This document shows positions 60,886 to 64,000 of a stretch of 64,000 bases of DNA, piece by piece. Made by a program: the position numbers and the translations under genes. Source of the stretch: Phocoena phocoena (taxonomy: Eukaryota; Chordata; Mammalia; Artiodactyla; Phocoenidae); assembly GCF_963924675.1 (NCBI RefSeq), contig NC_089239.1, positions 29,659,818 to 29,723,817 of the forward strand. Direction: 5' to 3'. Numbering within the stretch: position 1 is the first letter of the stretch; each line of letters opens with the position of its first letter. The notes under the pieces were generated by a model. It was not told the DNA's origin. It was given only the letters and a program-made list of their open reading frames with translations, and did no database searches.

Positions 60886-62754
60886 GTGGAAAATTGCCTC
60901 ACTGAGGGAGACTACTGACTTTGTATTTTTAAAATGACTTGATGGCATTATAGAACGCATTTCTTGGTGTTCTGAGAAGTGTTGGAAATACTTATTTTGG
61001 AACAAACATCGTTACCTTGAAACTGTGCCAGTTCACGTTGGTCCTTCTGGGAGACTAGACCTCCTCTGCTTTCTGGCTCCACAGTGTTCAGGACTTAAGC
61101 ACCCTATTATATGGTTATTAAAAGTTATACTTTTGATAGCCCCAATTTTTTCTCCTGAAGCTTAACCTAGAATCAACTTTATTGCCACAGCAGTTTCATT
61201 AACTACACAGATATTTTTGTAATCTGTGATGATGTATAATGGTTTCATGTGACAAAAAGGTTACATGTTTGTGCCTTCTTGTCACAAAACTGTGAAGAGA
61301 TGGACATTGCTTTAACCCAGTGGCCTGAGTTCTGTGTTCTTAACCAGTACATTATACTGTCTGTTTGTGGAAGAAACACAAAGATTGCTCTTCTCCCTCT
61401 AGAAAAAGTCGAAACAATGGACCTAGTAGCAAATTCTTTTAAAGTTTTGCTGTTTGAGAGAATCAATTACTCTCATAACTGAGGCAAAGAGTCTGTGAGG
61501 TCTGACAGGAAAAATATAATTTAATTTTTATAATTCTGTTGTTAGCTAAAAATAGCAAAAAAATTAGTGACCATTTTTGCTACTCTTGGATAGGAAAGAA
61601 GGAATTTGCAAATGCTGAATATATGTTTCTATACCTCCACAGACTCTCACAACCAAGTTTTTTACCCCAGTTGGTGTGGGGAAGGGTGGAAGGGCAGAGG
61701 GTGATGAAGACAAGCCCAACCTCTTTTCAATGAGTAAAGGAGAAAATAATGTGTACTTACAATCTGTTTGAAATTAACAGGATTCCCATTGGTTAAATCT
61801 GTGTCACAAGTTTCTAACCATCAGATTTGAATTTTAATTGCTCAGTTGGCATTTTATACAATATGAAATCTTCTGTATGCAAAGAATATTGTTGACTTTT
61901 CCCACAAAGGAGCCCCTCACCATTGTTTTCTTTAGCTGCTATGTTCTCACTAGTATTCTTAGTACCAAAACTGCAGTTGAATTTAACAATTATATATGGT
62001 AGGTGGTATGGTCTGGAGACAAGTCCAAAAATAATGGTTGGTTAGCCTGGCTGTTTAGAAACTTGGAATAAACAATATTACAATTACAGTAAGACATTGT
62101 GAATGTTAATAAATGGTTTCAACACGATTAGTAATACTCTCAAGTAAGTTAAATCAGCTTCCTGTTGAATTTGTAATTATCAACACCAGCAGTGAATCAT
62201 CATCATTCAGTTTTTTAAGTGCAACCTAAAATCCCTCTTACAGGTTGCTTTCTGCTTATCCTGATCTTCTCATATCACTTGTACATGGAAATAACTGTTG
62301 TTTTCCCTCTCTTTAATTTTTTTTTTGAGAAACCAAAAATTAAGGGTACCTTGTTTAGTGTTTTTGCTTATTAAATGCTCTGTGAATTTTTAAGACAGCT
62401 GAAGAACATTTCTTGGGAAAATTTCTCAAAATATTAAGAAGTGAAAGTGAATGTTAAAGAAAAAAATTAATTTGATTGGTTCTGATCCAGAAAGTGGCAT
62501 TTAGTTCTTTTGATCCTTCAGAATGTTCTGATTATTCTATAGAGAGTTGAAGAACCTAATAAAAGCTTGTGACAGTTAGCCAGCACCAGTACTAAATAAC
62601 AATAGACCATTTTTTACTTAAACAAACAAAAAAAACCCCTTGTGCTTTACATAGACACATTAATTTATAAACAAGAGCAATTTGGGTTTATGCTATTATA
62701 ATAAACCAAATTAATCTGCCTCACAAAGTTGTCCAAGCAACTTTAATGCTCTCA

Positions 62755-63260
62755 CTCCTCCTCTTCTGTGTTGTATTGGAAGTTCTAGCCAGTGCAATAA
62801 GGTAAGAAAAAAATATACACACAGATTGGGAAGGGAAGAAATAAAACTGTCTATTTACATAAGACATGATTGTCTACCTAGAAAATATCAACAAGTCTAC
62901 AGAAAGACTACTACAGCTAGTAAGTTGTTAAGCAAGGTTACAGGATACAAGGTGAATATACAAAATTTGGTTGTATTTCTGTGTACTAGCAATGAACACG
63001 TGGAATTCTAATTTTTTTAAATGCCATTTATATTAGCAGCTCCAGAAGCTGAAATATTTAACTTTAGGTCTGAGAGAATATTTGCAGGATTTGTATGCTG
63101 AAAACTCCAAAATTCTTGAGAAAGAAATTTTAAAAGACCTAAATAAAAGGAAAGAGATACTATGTTCATGAATTGGGAAACTCGGTATTTTTTAAAGCTG
63201 TCAGTTCTCCCCATTTTGAACTCTAGAATTGACTCAGTTCCAGTTACAAGCCCAGCAAGA
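62755..63260 (+). mobile_element. Old L1 ORF2 fragment
   Basis: Plus-sense ORF2 relic: 'ggaagttctagccagtgcaa', 'gaaaatatcaacaagtctac', 'tttctgtgtactagcaatga', 'aaagagatactatgttcatg'. It is similar in content to 45470-45965 but not a duplicate. Stops are present throughout. Confidence 0.75.
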
Positions 63261-64000
63261 TGTTTCTGTAGCTATCGACAGCTGGTTCTAGGTGCAAAGC
63301 ACTTTTGAAATAGAAGGTTGGAGACTCACACGTAGAGGAATCTAGGTGACCAGTAAATGAGAACTCTCTGTACTGTTGTGGCAACTCTTTCGTAAGGGCA
63401 CAATTACCCAAAACAAAATGTTTTCAGAATCAAGTGTAATTTATGAGGCCTCTAATAGAAATGGCACTCCCTGCCCTGCTGTTTCCCAGCCCAGATTCTC
63501 ACTCCTACAATATCCTTCTGATATTTTATTTTCATATTTCTAAATAAAATGCTTTTTCTGCCTTTTTTTTTTTATCACTTTTAGACGTTATCTATAGGCT
63601 TCCTTCTATGGAAGATTAAAATATGACTGTATAGCTTTCACTGTGACATACACGTCCCCTCCCCATCTACCCAGTATGGTTTTGCTTTTTGTTTAACATG
63701 TTACATATGCATATAAAGACATACTTGTTCACATTTACATGCACACATGGATGACTATGTGAATGCTGTTTGAGCTGAGCCATATAGTGTACTATGATTC
63801 TATTCCATTTCTGGTCATTTTTGTTTGTTTTTCTTGAGCTTATCATTGACAGTCATTTTCATTGCTTAGTTTTCTATGTACCTATCGCTAACTCACCACA
63901 AGAATTTCTAAAAAGCATTGTAGTTTTTCTCCAAAACTGTCTACACATTAGATAATCTTCCAATCCCGTTTATTTCTCTTGGAGACACCACCCATGAACC

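Larger units (their letters stand above)
43778..64000 (+). other. MCPH1: MCPH1 intron 11 (5' part, runs off the window)
   Basis: No sequence resembling the next human exon ([20 protein letters not shown]) is visible, so the intron extends past the window. Listed repeats occupy perhaps a third. Stretches where I see no gene or recognisable repeat are 43800-44280, 44490-45470, 47420-47980, 51080-51890, 52780-53380, 53400-55370 (weak MIR patches near 54240 and 54600), 56450-57290, 58016-59680, 60886-62750 and 63260-64000. Confidence 0.8.

Noticed and set aside
1..64000. CRISPR arrays, operons, bacterial or phage systems
   Set aside because: Sequence is clearly mammalian intron and exon; the only regular repeats are microsatellites and transposable elements.

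Overview
The window is a piece of mammalian nuclear genome, almost certainly from a cetacean. It carries many copies of the tRNA-Glu-derived CHR SINE in two size classes: about 330-370 bp, and about 180-230 bp with the centre deleted. I see no Bov-tA/BovB (ruminant) or PRE-1 (pig) elements. From memory of the SINE literature, centrally deleted CHR copies are typical of cetaceans, and of toothed whales in particular. Species cannot be read from the sequence.

The only gene I can support is the middle of MCPH1 (microcephalin) on the + strand: exon 8 (943-2112), exon 9 (16909-17018), exon 10 (41154-41191) and exon 11 (43615-43777). They are numbered after the human gene as I remember it. Splice phases are consistent through all four (1, 0, 2, 0), so this is the genuine gene and not a retrocopy. 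Exon 8 encodes the long, poorly conserved middle of the protein, with one strongly conserved island (SYDDYFSPDNLKER) linked to condensin II control. Exons 10-11 begin the second BRCT domain. The rest of the protein lies outside the window, and no exon 12 is visible in the last 20 kb.

The rest is intron filled with transposable elements. 2113-16908 holds a full-length but dead L1 with 16-bp target duplications, itself hit by a SINE. 17019-41153 holds about nine SINEs, truncated L1s, L2 pieces, LTR-like DNA including a probable solo LTR inside an L2, and a GC-rich patch containing a perfect CRE octamer. 41192-43614 is short. 43778-64000 holds L1/L2/MIR fragments, SINEs, a GC-rich patch and one unexplained exon-like reading frame at 52487-52779.

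The points most worth a second look are these: exon 11 appears to end at a GC 5' splice site, and its last codon is Gln where human has the conserved BRCT tryptophan; the unassigned reading frame at 52487-52779; the inverted SINE pairs inside the pre-mRNA; and two diverged copies of an unidentified repeat 2.4 kb apart. I found no new biological system.
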